Shown here in pieces: positions 1 to 10,941 of a stretch of 48,118 bases of DNA. The translations under genes and the position numbers were made by a program. Numbering within the stretch: the stretch's first letter is position 1; each line of letters starts with the position of its first letter. The notes under the pieces were generated by a model, which searched no databases, was not told the DNA's origin, and saw nothing but the letters and a program-made list of their open reading frames with translations. This stretch comes from Paracoccaceae bacterium (GTDB taxonomy: Bacteria > Pseudomonadota > Alphaproteobacteria > Rhodobacterales > Rhodobacteraceae), in NCBI GenBank assembly GCA_020629115.1, contig JAHDDY010000002.1:47420-95537 (forward strand), written 5' to 3'.

Positions 1-19
1 GTCAAGCCCGGGGGTGACG
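1..19. repeat. Partial palindromic element at window edge, inside SDR gene
   Basis: Bases 7-15 (CCCGGGGGT) followed by GACG (16-19) are identical to the right arm and flank of the element in hisZ (25001-25013). The preceding TCAAG (2-6) fits its 5-base loop. The rest lies outside the window. On the coding strand of the SDR it is read in the same phase as in hisZ: Pro-Ser-x-Pro-Gly-Leu. Confidence 0.6.
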
Positions 20-410
20 GCGTCGCGTTTTCCGCGCTTCTCCACAACGCCTGCGTCAGGTGGAGCGGGGCCTCCGCGTTGACGCGCATCTGGCGGCGCA
101 GGAAATCGGGCGTCATCGTCGCCAGCGTGTCGCGCTCGAAGACCGAGGCCGAGTTGACGAGGCCGTTCAGGCCGGGGAGGGCATCGCGCGCGCGCGCCAC
201 GAGATCGGCGCAGGCGTCGGGCGAGGACAGGTCGGCCTGCAGCATCACGGCCCGCCGTCCCGCCGCCTCCACATCCGCCGCCACCGCCCGCGCGCCGTCG
301 AGGGAGGTGTTGTAATGCAGCACGATATCGTGCCCCTCGCCGGCGAAGCGCCGGGCCATCGCCGCACCCAGCCGCGCGCCCGCGCCGGTCACGAGCACCG
401 CGCCGGTCAT
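1..410 (-). CDS. SDR family oxidoreductase (partial, pteridine reductase-like)
   Basis: The N-terminal 136 codons of a short-chain dehydrogenase; the gene leaves the window at base 1. The start opens with the Rossmann dinucleotide motif TGAGARLG, followed by a conserved LVNSASVFERD segment. The TGxGxRxG pattern and the NSASxFxxD form resemble the pteridine reductase/FolM branch, but the catalytic YxxxK lies outside the window, so the substrate is open. The ATG (408-410) overlaps the stop of phzF in an ATGA arrangement, indicating translational coupling in a secA-phzF-SDR unit. At the far left the reading frame passes through an arm of the palindromic element that also interrupts hisZ, in the same coding phase (...ATPSPPGL). 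The protein may therefore carry an inserted peptide after the segment LTQALWRS. Confidence 0.85.
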   Translation of the reverse strand, partial: MTGAVLVTGAGARLGAAMARRFAGEGHDIVLHYNTSLDGARAVAADVEAAGRRAVMLQADLSSPDACADLVARARDALPGLNGLVNSASVFERDTLATMTPDFLRRQMRVNAEAPLHLTQALWRSAENATPSPPGL

Positions 411-1302
411 GCGCCGGGCGGCTCCAATGTCCCCGCCATCACCCGCACCATCGACCCGCCGACCCGCACCGCCGTCAGCGCGCCGTCCTTTCGGTCGATG
501 CCGAGAGTCAGGCGGGAGGGGCGGCCCATCTCGACGCCCTGGTGCAGGATCAGGTCGGTCGTCCCGTCCGCCAGAGCGCCGTTCGCGTCCAGATGCGCGG
601 CGAGGAGGGCGGTGGCCGAACCTGTGGCCGGGTCCTCGGGGATGCCGTCGGCGGGGGCGAACATGCGGGCGCGGTAATCCGCCCCGCCGTCGCCGGGGGC
701 GTAGACGTAGAGACTGCCCGTCCCGCACCGCGCCGTGGCCGCGTCGAAGGCCGCCCCGGTCGGGGTCGCGCGGGCCAGTGCGTCGAGGGTGCGCACGGGG
801 ACGTAGGCGAAGCGCGGTCCGCCCTCGGCCGCGCCGGGGGCATGGGGACCGATATCGCCCGGATCGAGGCCCAGCGCCGCAGCGGCGGTCCCCGCGTCGA
901 GGTCAACCGCGACGGGGGAGGGGATCACCGGTGCGGTCAGCGTCGCCTCGACCGTCGCCCCCTCGCGCCGGACGGTGACGGGGACCGGCCCGGCCCCCTC
1001 CTCCAGCGTCACGCGGGTTTCGAAATCCCCGCCCCCCGCCGCATCCTCGGCCAGCAGGATCGCGCATCCGATGGTCGGATGCCCGGCGAAGGGCATCTCG
1101 CTCTTCGGCGTGAAGATGCGCACTTTCGCGGTATGGGCGGCATCGTCCGGCGTCTGGACAAAGATCGTCTCGGACAGGTTGAACTCCGCCGCGACGGTCT
1201 GCATGGCCGCATCGGACAGCCCGTCAGCGCCATGCACCACCGCCAGCGGGTTGCCGCCGTAGCGCGACCCGGTGAAGACGTCGCAGGTCGCGAAGCGCAG
1301 CG

Positions 1303-1306
<4 letters not shown>
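407..1306 (-). CDS. PhzF family phenazine biosynthesis-like isomerase
   Basis: A 299-residue protein of the PhzF / diaminopimelate-epimerase fold. Family hallmarks are the N-terminal VDVF-like segment ([20 protein letters not shown]), the ...NLSETIFV... segment with the conserved Glu, the [10 protein letters not shown] motif and the C-terminal EDPATGSAT motif. Members are isomerases or epimerases of small molecules; most are not phenazine enzymes, so the substrate is unknown. The start is GTG at 1306: its GTGA overlaps the secA stop, and no ATG lies in frame near the conserved N-terminus. A longer open frame runs back inside secA but is an artefact. Its own TGA overlaps the ATG of the SDR. 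It is probably expressed as a passenger of secA. Confidence 0.9.
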
Positions 1307-4080
<2,774 letters not shown>

Positions 4081-4505
4081 CGTCGAACAGACCTTTCCGC
4101 GGCCCGGCCCCGGGGCCTGCCGCGTCCTTGCATTGCATTGCGCGCCGGGACTGTCCGAAAGGGGACGCCGGACGCGAGATGTCGTACCGTGCCCGGTCCA
4201 GCCTCCATGCGGGCCAGGGGCACCGTCGTACAGGGCATGGTCGGGGTTGCCGGAGACTTAAGGAGGGGTCGGGGGGATGTCAATGTCGCCCGCCGCCACG
4301 GCCCGCGCCGCCACGCGTCGCCCTTGCGGATCAGCCGGCGGTGGATGCCGAACGGGTTGACCACCGTCAGGAACACGTTCCGCATGCGCCCCGATCACGA
4401 TCCCGCCACGAAGCGGCCCCCTTCGCGCGGATTGCGATTCACCTTCGCCGTCTTTCGCTCTAGCTTTCGCGGGACACGAAAACAGTGATTCGAGGATCTC
4501 GTCCC
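4081..4505. promoter_or_regulatory. Divergent intergenic region secA / parvulin gene
   Basis: About 425 bases between two divergent start codons, so both promoters must lie here. I see no convincing sigma-70 boxes and no strong hairpin. An open frame on the minus strand covers part of it, but its product is Arg/Pro-rich, resembles nothing I know and runs into secA in another frame. A GAGGA ribosome-binding site sits just ahead of the ATG at 4506. Confidence 0.4.
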
Positions 4506-5393
4506 ATGACCATCCGTTCTACCCTCGGCGCGGCCCTCGCGCTGACCCTCCTCCTGCCGCCGGTCCTCTCGGCGCAGGAGGTCTCGCAGGAAGATCTCGA
4601 CGCCGCGCTCGCGCAGTACGACGGCTCGGAAGTGCTTGCCACGGTCGGCGACGAGACGGTGACCCTGGCCGACGCCGCTATGATCTACACCACGCTGCCC
4701 CCCGAGGTGGAGGGGGTGCCCGCGGATCAGCTCCTGGGCGGGATCGCGGAGCAGCTCATCAGCGAGACGGCGCTCTACGCGAAGGCGCTGGAGGAGGGCC
4801 TGGATGAGAGCAAGGAGATGCAGAACCGCCTCGCCGCCATCCGCCGCTCCGCCCTGGCCGAAGCCTATCTGACGCGGGAGCTGGAGAAGCGCATCACCGA
4901 CGAGAGCCTGCGCGCCCGCTACGACGCGATGACCGCGGATTTCGAGGGCGAGAAGGAGGTCAACGCGCGCCACATCCTCGTCGAGACCGAGGAGGAGGCG
5001 CAGGCGCTGGTCGAGCGGCTGAACGACGGCGCCGACTTCGCGACGCTGGCGGCCGAGGAATCCACCGGCCCCTCCGGCCCGAACGGCGGGTCGCTGGGCT
5101 GGTTCACGAAGGACGCCATGGTCGCGCCCTTCGCCGAGGCCGCCTTCGCGATGGAGGCCGGTACCGTCTCCGAGCCGGTCAAGACGCAGTTCGGCTGGCA
5201 CGTCATCAAGGTCGAGGACATCCGCACCCAGGCCCCGCCCCCCTACGAGGCCCTCGCCCCCCAGATGCGCCAGCAGGCCTCCCAGGGCATGGCGCAGGAG
5301 ATCATCGCCGAGATCCGCGCCGCGACCGAGGTGAGCGAGGCCGAGGAGATGCCCCCCGCCTTCCTCGTCCGCCGGGAGGAGATGTTCAAGTAA
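4506..5393 (+). CDS. Periplasmic parvulin-type peptidyl-prolyl isomerase
   Basis: A 295-residue exported folding factor (PpiC/SurA/PrsA type). A Sec signal peptide spans about residues 1-24 (hydrophobic core LGAALALTLLLPPVLSA, cleavage near SAQ-EV). A helical chaperone-like region follows, then the PPIC domain starting NARHILVETEEEAQ and ending GWHVIKVEDIR. I chose the ATG at 4506 rather than the GTG at 4485 because GAGGA lies about 9 bases upstream and the signal peptide then starts properly. It assists folding of secreted proteins in the periplasm, and divergence from secA fits an export theme. The acidic, Glu-rich C-terminus ends in EEMFK. Confidence 0.93.
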   Translation: MTIRSTLGAALALTLLLPPVLSAQEVSQEDLDAALAQYDGSEVLATVGDETVTLADAAMIYTTLPPEVEGVPADQLLGGIAEQLISETALYAKALEEGLDESKEMQNRLAAIRRSALAEAYLTRELEKRITDESLRARYDAMTADFEGEKEVNARHILVETEEEAQALVERLNDGADFATLAAEESTGPSGPNGGSLGWFTKDAMVAPFAEAAFAMEAGTVSEPVKTQFGWHVIKVEDIRTQAPPPYEALAPQMRQQASQGMAQEIIAEIRAATEVSEAEEMPPAFLVRREEMFK

Positions 5394-5408
5394 GGCTCGC
5401 CGCGTCGC

Positions 5409-5502
5409 CGTTACCCTCGGGCCTGTCCCGAGGGTCCACGTGATGGCCCGAGCGATCCGTCGAGCGGAGAGATGGATAATCGGAACGAGTCCGATTATGA
5501 CG
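5409..5502. repeat. Two-module palindromic element between parvulin gene and argJ
   Basis: Two perfect hairpins face each other. The first has 9-bp arms at 5413-5421 and 5427-5435 with a 5-base loop. The second has 9-bp arms at 5476-5484 and 5490-5498 with a 5-base loop, preceded by ATGG and followed by GACG. The same flank-arm-loop-arm-flank geometry occurs in hisZ and after kdsB. Because a long open frame starts inside it, this element could mislead start-site prediction for argJ. Confidence 0.85.
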
Positions 5503-5567
5503 GGTGCGGGATGGATCGGTCATCGCTCCGGCCCGCCCCTTTCTACACGCCACCACGGATCCCCGCC

Positions 5568-6815
5568 ATGACCGTCTCCTCTCTCGCCCCGAAGACGATC
5601 CCCGTCATCGCCCCGGTCGCGGGCGTAACCCTCGCCGCCGGCGCGGCCGGGGTGCGCTACAGGGACCGCGCGGACGTGATGCTCGCGCGCATCGCGCCCG
5701 GTTCGGCCATCGCCGGGGTGTTCACCCGCTCCGCCACCCGCTCCGCGCCGGTGCTGTGGTGCCAGCAGGCGCTGGCCGCGTCCGGCGGGTCGGGGCCGGA
5801 GGGCAAGCCGCTGGTCGTCGTCGTCAATTCCGGCAACGCCAATGCCTTCACGGGCCGGGCGGGGGAGGAGAGCGTCGCCGCCCTGTCGAAGGCCGCCGCC
5901 CGCGCGCTGGATACCGACGAAGGCGCGGTCTACCAGGCCTCCACCGGCGTCATCGGCGAGCGCCTGCCCCATGCGAGGATCGAAGGGGTGCTGGATGCCC
6001 TCGCCGCATCCCTCTCGCCCGATGCCTGGCAGGCGGCGGCAGCGGCGATCATGACGACGGATACCTTCCCCAAGCTTGCGAGCGCCACCGCCACGCTGGC
6101 CGGGAAGACGGTCACGGTCTCCGGCTTCGCGAAGGGGTCTGGCATGATCGCGCCGGACATGGCGACGATGCTGGGCTTCGTCTTCACCGATGCCGCCATC
6201 GCGCCGGATGCGCTCCAGACCATGCTGCACGAGGATACCGGGCGCAGCTTCAACGCCATCACGGTCGACAGCGATACCTCCACCTCCGACACCGTGCTGC
6301 TCGCCGCGACGGGGCAGGCAGGCAACGCGCCGGTGACGGAGGCCGCCGACCCCGCAGCGGCGGGGTTCCGCGACGCGCTCCACGCCGTGATGCGCGATCT
6401 GGCGCATCAGATCGTGCGCGACGGGGAGGGGGCGACCAAGTTCATCGAGATCGGCGTGACCGGGGCCGAGAGCGACCGGGCGGCCCACGCCATCGCGCTG
6501 GCCATCGCCAACTCCCCCCTCGTGAAGACCGCCTTCGCGGGCGAGGACCCGAACTGGGGCCGCATCGTCATGGCGGTGGGTAAGGCGGGCGAGGCCGCCG
6601 ACCGCGACCGCCTGTCCATCCGCTTCGGCGATATCCTGGTCGCCGAGCACGGCTGGGTCGCGCAGAGCTACCGCGAGGAGGACGGCGCGGCCTACATGAC
6701 GGGCGACGAGCTGGCGGTGACGGTCGATGTCGGCGTCGGCGGGGGGCGCGCGACCGTCTGGACCTGCGACCTGACCCACCGCTACATCGAGATCAACGCG
6801 GACTATCGCTCGTGA
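5568..6815 (+). CDS. argJ: Bifunctional glutamate N-acetyltransferase / amino-acid acetyltransferase
   Basis: Transfers acetyl from N-acetylornithine to glutamate (and may use acetyl-CoA) in the cyclic arginine pathway. The protein has 415 residues, the usual length. It carries the KGSGMIAPDMATML motif, where self-cleavage occurs before Thr200, so the precursor yields alpha and beta chains. DTDTSTSD-like (VDSDTSTSDT) and EDPNWGRI segments are also typical. The start at 5568 gives MTVSSLAPKTIPVI, matching the family; the longer frame from 5472 begins inside the palindromic element. The stop overlaps the mutT start in GTGA, so the two are coupled. Confidence 0.96.
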   Translation: MTVSSLAPKTIPVIAPVAGVTLAAGAAGVRYRDRADVMLARIAPGSAIAGVFTRSATRSAPVLWCQQALAASGGSGPEGKPLVVVVNSGNANAFTGRAGEESVAALSKAAARALDTDEGAVYQASTGVIGERLPHARIEGVLDALAASLSPDAWQAAAAAIMTTDTFPKLASATATLAGKTVTVSGFAKGSGMIAPDMATMLGFVFTDAAIAPDALQTMLHEDTGRSFNAITVDSDTSTSDTVLLAATGQAGNAPVTEAADPAAAGFRDALHAVMRDLAHQIVRDGEGATKFIEIGVTGAESDRAAHAIALAIANSPLVKTAFAGEDPNWGRIVMAVGKAGEAADRDRLSIRFGDILVAEHGWVAQSYREEDGAAYMTGDELAVTVDVGVGGGRATVWTCDLTHRYIEINADYRS

Positions 6816-7210
6816 GGACCGTCCTCGTCTCGGCGGTCGCCCTCGTGGACCCGGACGGGCGGGTCCTGCTGGCGCGGCGGCCCGAGGGGAAGGCGATGGC
6901 GGGGCTGTGGGAGTTTCCGGGCGGCAAGGTCGAGCCGGGGGAGACGCCCGAGGCCGCGCTCATCCGCGAACTGCGCGAGGAACTGGGCATCGACACCGAG
7001 GAAAGCTGCCTCGCCCCGCTGACCTTCGCGAGCCATGCCTATGCCGACTTCCACCTCCTGATGCCGCTCTACGTCTGCCGCAAGTGGCAGGGCGTGCCCC
7101 GGCCGCGCGAGGGGCAGACGCTGGAATGGGCGCGGCCGAACCGCCTGCGCGACTATCCGATGCCGGAGGCGGACATTCCGCTCATCCCGATGCTGCGCGA
7201 CCTGCTGTAG
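6812..7210 (+). CDS. mutT: Nudix hydrolase, MutT-type 8-oxo-dGTP diphosphatase
   Basis: A 132-residue pyrophosphohydrolase that removes oxidised guanine nucleotides from the pool. The complete Nudix box spans residues 38-60 and fits Gx5Ex7REUxEExGU: G38, E44, R52-E53-L54, E56-E57, G59-I60. The C-terminal half has the MutT-like WARPNRLRDYPMPEAD segment. The start is GTG within the argJ stop, which argues for translation by termination-reinitiation. This argJ-mutT pairing recurs in Rhodobacterales. Length and the C-terminal motif favour true MutT over a generic Nudix protein. Confidence 0.92.
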   Translation: MRTVLVSAVALVDPDGRVLLARRPEGKAMAGLWEFPGGKVEPGETPEAALIRELREELGIDTEESCLAPLTFASHAYADFHLLMPLYVCRKWQGVPRPREGQTLEWARPNRLRDYPMPEADIPLIPMLRDLL

Positions 7211-7214
7211 CGCC

Positions 7215-7304
7215 AAGCGATTTGCGTTCAACTCGGATCAGCATTCGCACCAAGACGTGTGCGAATGTTGATACTCCGTGGTTCACGTTAAACGCAATTC
7301 GCTT
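7215..7304. repeat. Nested imperfect inverted repeat between mutT and Uma2-like gene
   Basis: Outer arms 7215-7228 and 7291-7304 (AAGCGATTTGCGTT with AACGCAATTCGCTT) match at 13 of 14 positions. Inner arms 7237-7250 and 7259-7272 (ATCAGCATTCGCAC with GTGCGAATGTTGAT) also match at 13 of 14. It is richer in A+T than its surroundings. The right outer arm ends at the first base of the Uma2-like gene's stop triplet (7304). It looks like a small mobile or extragenic palindromic unit. No transposase is present. Confidence 0.75.
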
Positions 7305-7888
7305 TATTCCGGCAGCCACAGCTCGCCCAGATCGAGCGTGACGGCGTCGAACGGCACGACCGCGACCCTGTCCTCCTCGCCCCAGGCCCCGATGCGCACC
7401 CATTGCCCGGCCTCCGACCGCTCGAACGCTTCGAGCGTGCGGCCCAGAGGGTCGAGAATCCAGTAGTGGCGGACGCCGTGTCGCAGGTAGATATCGCTCT
7501 TGAGACCCCGGTCGCGCCTGGCGGTCGAGGGCGAGGCGATCTCGCAGACCCAGTCGGGCACGAGCGTCATGTACTTCACGTTCGGATAGACCGGCAGCCT
7601 CTCCTTGCGCCACCCCGCGATGTCGGGGTCGAGCACGTTCGGCTTCTCGCCCTCGAAATGGATCTCCGGCTCGACCTTGATCCACCAGCCGCCGGGACCG
7701 CCCCGGTTCATCTGAAACTGATAGATCAATTCCGCGCCGACGATATCGGACGCGAACCCGTGCGGCGAGGCGGGGCGCGGCTGCATGTACAGGTCGCCCT
7801 CAATGATCTCGGCACGCAGCATCTCCGGCGCGTCGAGCACGTCCTGATACGTCGCGTTCGGCTTCACGAATTGGGAGCGGTATTCCAT
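7304..7888 (-). CDS. Uma2 family (DUF820) putative restriction-like endonuclease
   Basis: A 194-residue protein of the Uma2/DUF820 family, which has a PD-(D/E)xK nuclease fold. Diagnostic segments are the N-terminal EIIEGDLYMQPRPASPHG, the LDPDIAGWRKERLP segment with its acidic residue, the WVCEIASPST segment with the core Glu, and the later R-DRGLKSDIYLRHGVRHYWI stretch. DNA cleavage has not been shown for most members; many occur as solitary accessory genes. Here it is solitary, between mutT and asd on the opposite strand to mutT. Its stop coincides with the end of an inverted repeat, suggesting that gene or repeat arrived by insertion. Confidence 0.88.
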   Translation of the reverse strand: MEYRSQFVKPNATYQDVLDAPEMLRAEIIEGDLYMQPRPASPHGFASDIVGAELIYQFQMNRGGPGGWWIKVEPEIHFEGEKPNVLDPDIAGWRKERLPVYPNVKYMTLVPDWVCEIASPSTARRDRGLKSDIYLRHGVRHYWILDPLGRTLEAFERSEAGQWVRIGAWGEEDRVAVVPFDAVTLDLGELWLPE

Positions 7889-7923
7889 GCGATGATGCTA
7901 GCACGGAATACCGGGGGGGCAAA

Positions 7924-8946
7924 TCACCCCTTCTTCAGCACCCGCCGCCCCAGAAGCTCCGCGATCTGCACCGCGTTGAGGGCCGCGCCCTTGCGCAGGT
8001 TGTCGCTGACGCACCACAGGTTGAGGGCGTTGTCGCGGGTCTGGTCGTCGCGGATGCGGCTGACATAGGTGGCGTATTCGCCGACGCATTCGATGGGCGT
8101 CACGTAGCCGCCATCCTCGCGCTTGTCGACCACGACGATGCCGGGCGACTGGCGCAGGATGTCGCGCGCCTCGTCGGCGTCGAGCGGCTGCTCGAACTCG
8201 ACGTTGATCGCCTCGGAATGACCGACGAAGACGGGCACGCGCACGCAGGTCGCCGTGACTTTGATCTTCGGATCGACGATCTTCTTCGTCTCGGCGACCA
8301 TCTTCCACTCTTCCTTGGTGGAGCCGTCATCCATGAAGACGTCGATATGGGGGATGACGTTGAAGGCGATCTGCTTGGGGTAGACCTTCGGCTCGACCTC
8401 CTGCCCCGGCACGTAGACGCCCTTCGTCTGGTTCCACAGCTCGTCCATGGCGGACTTGCCGCTTCCGGAGACGGACTGGTAGGTCGAGACGACGACGCGG
8501 GTGACGGTCGCGCGGTCGTGGAGGGGCTTCAGCGCCACCACCATCTGCGCGGTCGAGCAGTTGGGGTTCGCGATGATGTTCTTCTTCGAATAGCCTTCGA
8601 TCGCGTCCGGATTCACCTCCGGCACGATCAGCGGCACGTCCGGGTCGTAGCGGTAGAGCGAGGAATTGTCGATCACGACGCAGCCGGCCTTCGCGGCCTT
8701 GGGCGCGTAGGTCTTCGATCCGTCCGAGCCGATGGCGAAGAGGGCGATGTCCCAGCCGGTGAAGTCGAACTGCTCAAGGTCCTTCACCGTCAGCGTGTCG
8801 TCCCCGAACGTCACCTCCGTCCCCGCCGACCGGCGCGACGCCAGCGCGGCGACCTCCGTGGCGGGAAACTCCCGCTCGGCGAGGATGTTCAGCAGTTCGC
8901 GGCCCACGTTGCCCGTGGCCCCGACGACGGCGACGCGGTAGCCCAT
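7924..8946 (-). CDS. asd: Aspartate-semialdehyde dehydrogenase
   Basis: Reduces aspartyl-4-phosphate to aspartate semialdehyde, the branch point to lysine/diaminopimelate, threonine and methionine. The protein has 340 residues. It starts with the NADP-binding motif GATGNVGREL and carries NPNCST with catalytic Cys130, SVSGSGKSAMDEL, and the C-terminal RVPVFVGHSEAINVEF with the catalytic His. The gene stands alone with no overlapping neighbour. The 35-base gap to the Uma2-like gene shows no terminator. Confidence 0.97.
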   Translation of the reverse strand: MGYRVAVVGATGNVGRELLNILAEREFPATEVAALASRRSAGTEVTFGDDTLTVKDLEQFDFTGWDIALFAIGSDGSKTYAPKAAKAGCVVIDNSSLYRYDPDVPLIVPEVNPDAIEGYSKKNIIANPNCSTAQMVVALKPLHDRATVTRVVVSTYQSVSGSGKSAMDELWNQTKGVYVPGQEVEPKVYPKQIAFNVIPHIDVFMDDGSTKEEWKMVAETKKIVDPKIKVTATCVRVPVFVGHSEAINVEFEQPLDADEARDILRQSPGIVVVDKREDGGYVTPIECVGEYATYVSRIRDDQTRDNALNLWCVSDNLRKGAALNAVQIAELLGRRVLKKG

Positions 8947-9044
8947 CGCGCATACTCCGGTGTGCAGGATTTGGAAACGGAGCTACCCCTACCGGATTGC
9001 ACGGGCCGTGCAAGTCAATTCTCCGGCGTGACGCCGCCCTATGG

Positions 9045-9068
9045 CGGACCCTGCCGAGGCGGGGTCCG
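9045..9068 (-). terminator. GC hairpin after the autotransporter gene
   Basis: Arms CGGACCC (9045-9051) and GGGTCCG (9062-9068) form a stem about 30 bases beyond the stop of the adhesin gene. No T-run follows, so it may act with Rho or only protect the 3' end. Confidence 0.35.
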
Positions 9069-9097
9069 TCGATGCGGTCGCCGGGTGCGACGGAGGA

Positions 9098-10888
9098 CTA
9101 CCAGCTGTAGGTCGCGCCGACCCGGCCGCCGACCGTGTTCTCGCTGAACCCGCTGCCGATGCCCGCGCTGACCTGCACGTTCGGATTCACCCGCGCGGAG
9201 AACGAGAGGGCGACCGCCTGCTCGGACTCGAAGAAGCCGAAGCCGCCCGACAGGGCGAAGCTCTGCCCCTGGGGCACGGACGGCGTCTGGAGCGCCAGCG
9301 CCATCGCGATGCCCTCGCGGTTCTCGGCGATATCGTCCTCGAAGCCGGACAGGCGGCGGTCGAGTGCCCCGTTATCCGACACGAGGTTGCCGTTCGCGTC
9401 GATGGACGCCGCGCCGGGCGCGAGGCCGGGCAGGGTGTAGGTGCTGGCGGCGGTGCCGAGGACGACCTGATTGTCCGCCGTCGCCTGCGCGCCATTGCCG
9501 ATGGCGACGGAGTTGGCGCCGGAGGCGACGGACTGGTTGCCCATGGCGACGGCCCCGTCGCCCGTGGCGACGGCCTCCTCGCCGACAGCGATGGAGCGCA
9601 CCCCTTCCGCGCGGGCGAGATGCCCCAGCGCCGTGGCCCGCTCGGCGGTCGCCTCCGAACGCCAGCCATAGGCGGTCGCGCCGGGGCCGGTGGCGAGGGA
9701 CTGGCCGCCGACGACGGTCGTCGACGGGCCGGTCGCGACCGTGGCGCGGCCGCCCGTCCCCGCCCGGTTGCCGCCGATGGCGATGGCGTCGCCGCCCAGC
9801 GCCTGCGCCCCGTTGCCGAGGGCGATGGAATCGAGATCGTTCGCGATGGTCTCGTTGCCGATCGCGATGGAGAAATCCGACTGCGCATCGGCATTCTCGC
9901 CGACCGCCAGCGACCGTACGCCCTGGGCGGTGGCGAGGTGACCGAGGGCCTGGGCGCGCTCGGCGGTCGCCTGGGACTGCCAGCCGATGGCCGTGGTGCC
10001 CGCACCCGTGGCGACGGCCTCGCCGCCGAGCACGGTGGTGGAGTTGCCGGTCGCGCTCGCGCCCGCACCGATGGCGACCGCGTCGATGCCGTCGGTGCGC
10101 GCGCCCGCGCCCTGGTCGCCGGTGCCGTCGCCGTCCGAATCGTTGTTGCCGCCGATGGCGATGGAGCCGTATCCGGCCGTCGTGGAATCCTCGCCCAGGG
10201 CGATGGACTGGTTGGCGGCCGCATTGGCCTGATGGCCCAGCGCCGTCGCGAAATTGGCCGTCGCGTTGCTCTGCCAGCCAAAGACGCTGGTACCGGCGGC
10301 GGTGGCGGTGGACTGGCCCCCGACGACCGTGGTCGAGGGACCGGAGGCAATGGTCTGCTGACCCGTCGCGCCGCCACGGTTGCCGCCGATGGCGATGGCG
10401 TCGCCGCCCGAGGCGAGGGCCGTGTTGCCGATGGCGACGGCGTTGTCGCCCGAGGCGATGGCATCTTCCGCGCCCGCGAAGGACTGCGCGCCCGAAGCGG
10501 TAGTCTGGTGGCCGACCGCCGTACCCATCGCGCCGGTCGCGCGCGCCTGCCAGCCGAGGGCGGTGGCGCCGGGCGTGGTGGCGACGCTCTCACCGCCGAG
10601 GGCGACGGTGGAGGCCGCGCTCGCCGTGGCAGGTGCCGTTCCGGCATCGTCCGAACCGATGGCTACCGCGTCCACGCCGGTCGCCTGCGCCTGAAAGCCC
10701 ACCGCCGTCGAACCGGCCGCGTTCGCCGTCGCATTGACACCGCACTCGGTGCTGTTGGTGCCCGCTCCAACGGCACAGGCCGGCGTTGCGGTCTGCGCCC
10801 GCACCATCGTCGGGGTCGCGGCCAGGGCGACGAGGGCGGCACCTGCGAGAAGCGAGGTCTTCAGACCGTATCTCGGTATATCGAACAT
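9098..10888 (-). CDS. YadA-type trimeric autotransporter adhesin with four head super-repeats
   Basis: A 596-residue surface protein. A Sec signal peptide (LLAGAALVALAATPTMVRAQ, no extended ESPR) is followed by a long head of degenerate YadA/Hep_Hag repeats of the AIGxxAxAxGxxAxAxG type. The head is organised in four super-repeats of about 90-110 residues, each opening STxxxGGxxxAT and containing GW(Q/R). A short coiled segment (RRLSGFEDDIAENREG) leads straight to the C-terminal anchor, whose four strands end ...VGATYSW. The second super-repeat contains a calcium-loop-like NNDSDGDGTGD insertion. The start at 10888 has AGGAG about 9 bases upstream; the longer frame to 10936 lacks this. Three copies should form one outer-membrane barrel. 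The stalk is unusually short. Confidence 0.9.
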   Translation of the reverse strand: MFDIPRYGLKTSLLAGAALVALAATPTMVRAQTATPACAVGAGTNSTECGVNATANAAGSTAVGFQAQATGVDAVAIGSDDAGTAPATASAASTVALGGESVATTPGATALGWQARATGAMGTAVGHQTTASGAQSFAGAEDAIASGDNAVAIGNTALASGGDAIAIGGNRGGATGQQTIASGPSTTVVGGQSTATAAGTSVFGWQSNATANFATALGHQANAAANQSIALGEDSTTAGYGSIAIGGNNDSDGDGTGDQGAGARTDGIDAVAIGAGASATGNSTTVLGGEAVATGAGTTAIGWQSQATAERAQALGHLATAQGVRSLAVGENADAQSDFSIAIGNETIANDLDSIALGNGAQALGGDAIAIGGNRAGTGGRATVATGPSTTVVGGQSLATGPGATAYGWRSEATAERATALGHLARAEGVRSIAVGEEAVATGDGAVAMGNQSVASGANSVAIGNGAQATADNQVVLGTAASTYTLPGLAPGAASIDANGNLVSDNGALDRRLSGFEDDIAENREGIAMALALQTPSVPQGQSFALSGGFGFFESEQAVALSFSARVNPNVQVSAGIGSGFSENTVGGRVGATYSW

Positions 10889-10941
10889 GGGGACAGCTCC
10901 TGATTCATGGAAGCTCGACACCACCAAGCGGCACAAACCGT

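Noticed and set aside
5472-5567. N-terminal extension of argJ
   Set aside because: It begins inside the palindromic element and is not part of the conserved ArgJ N-terminus.
9471-10694. Possible CRISPR-like periodic sequence
   Set aside because: The periodicity comes from degenerate protein repeats of the adhesin; units are not identical and there are no unique spacers.
9041-10903. 620-codon plus-strand frame across the adhesin gene
   Set aside because: Its apparent repeats mirror the YadA head repeats on the other strand.
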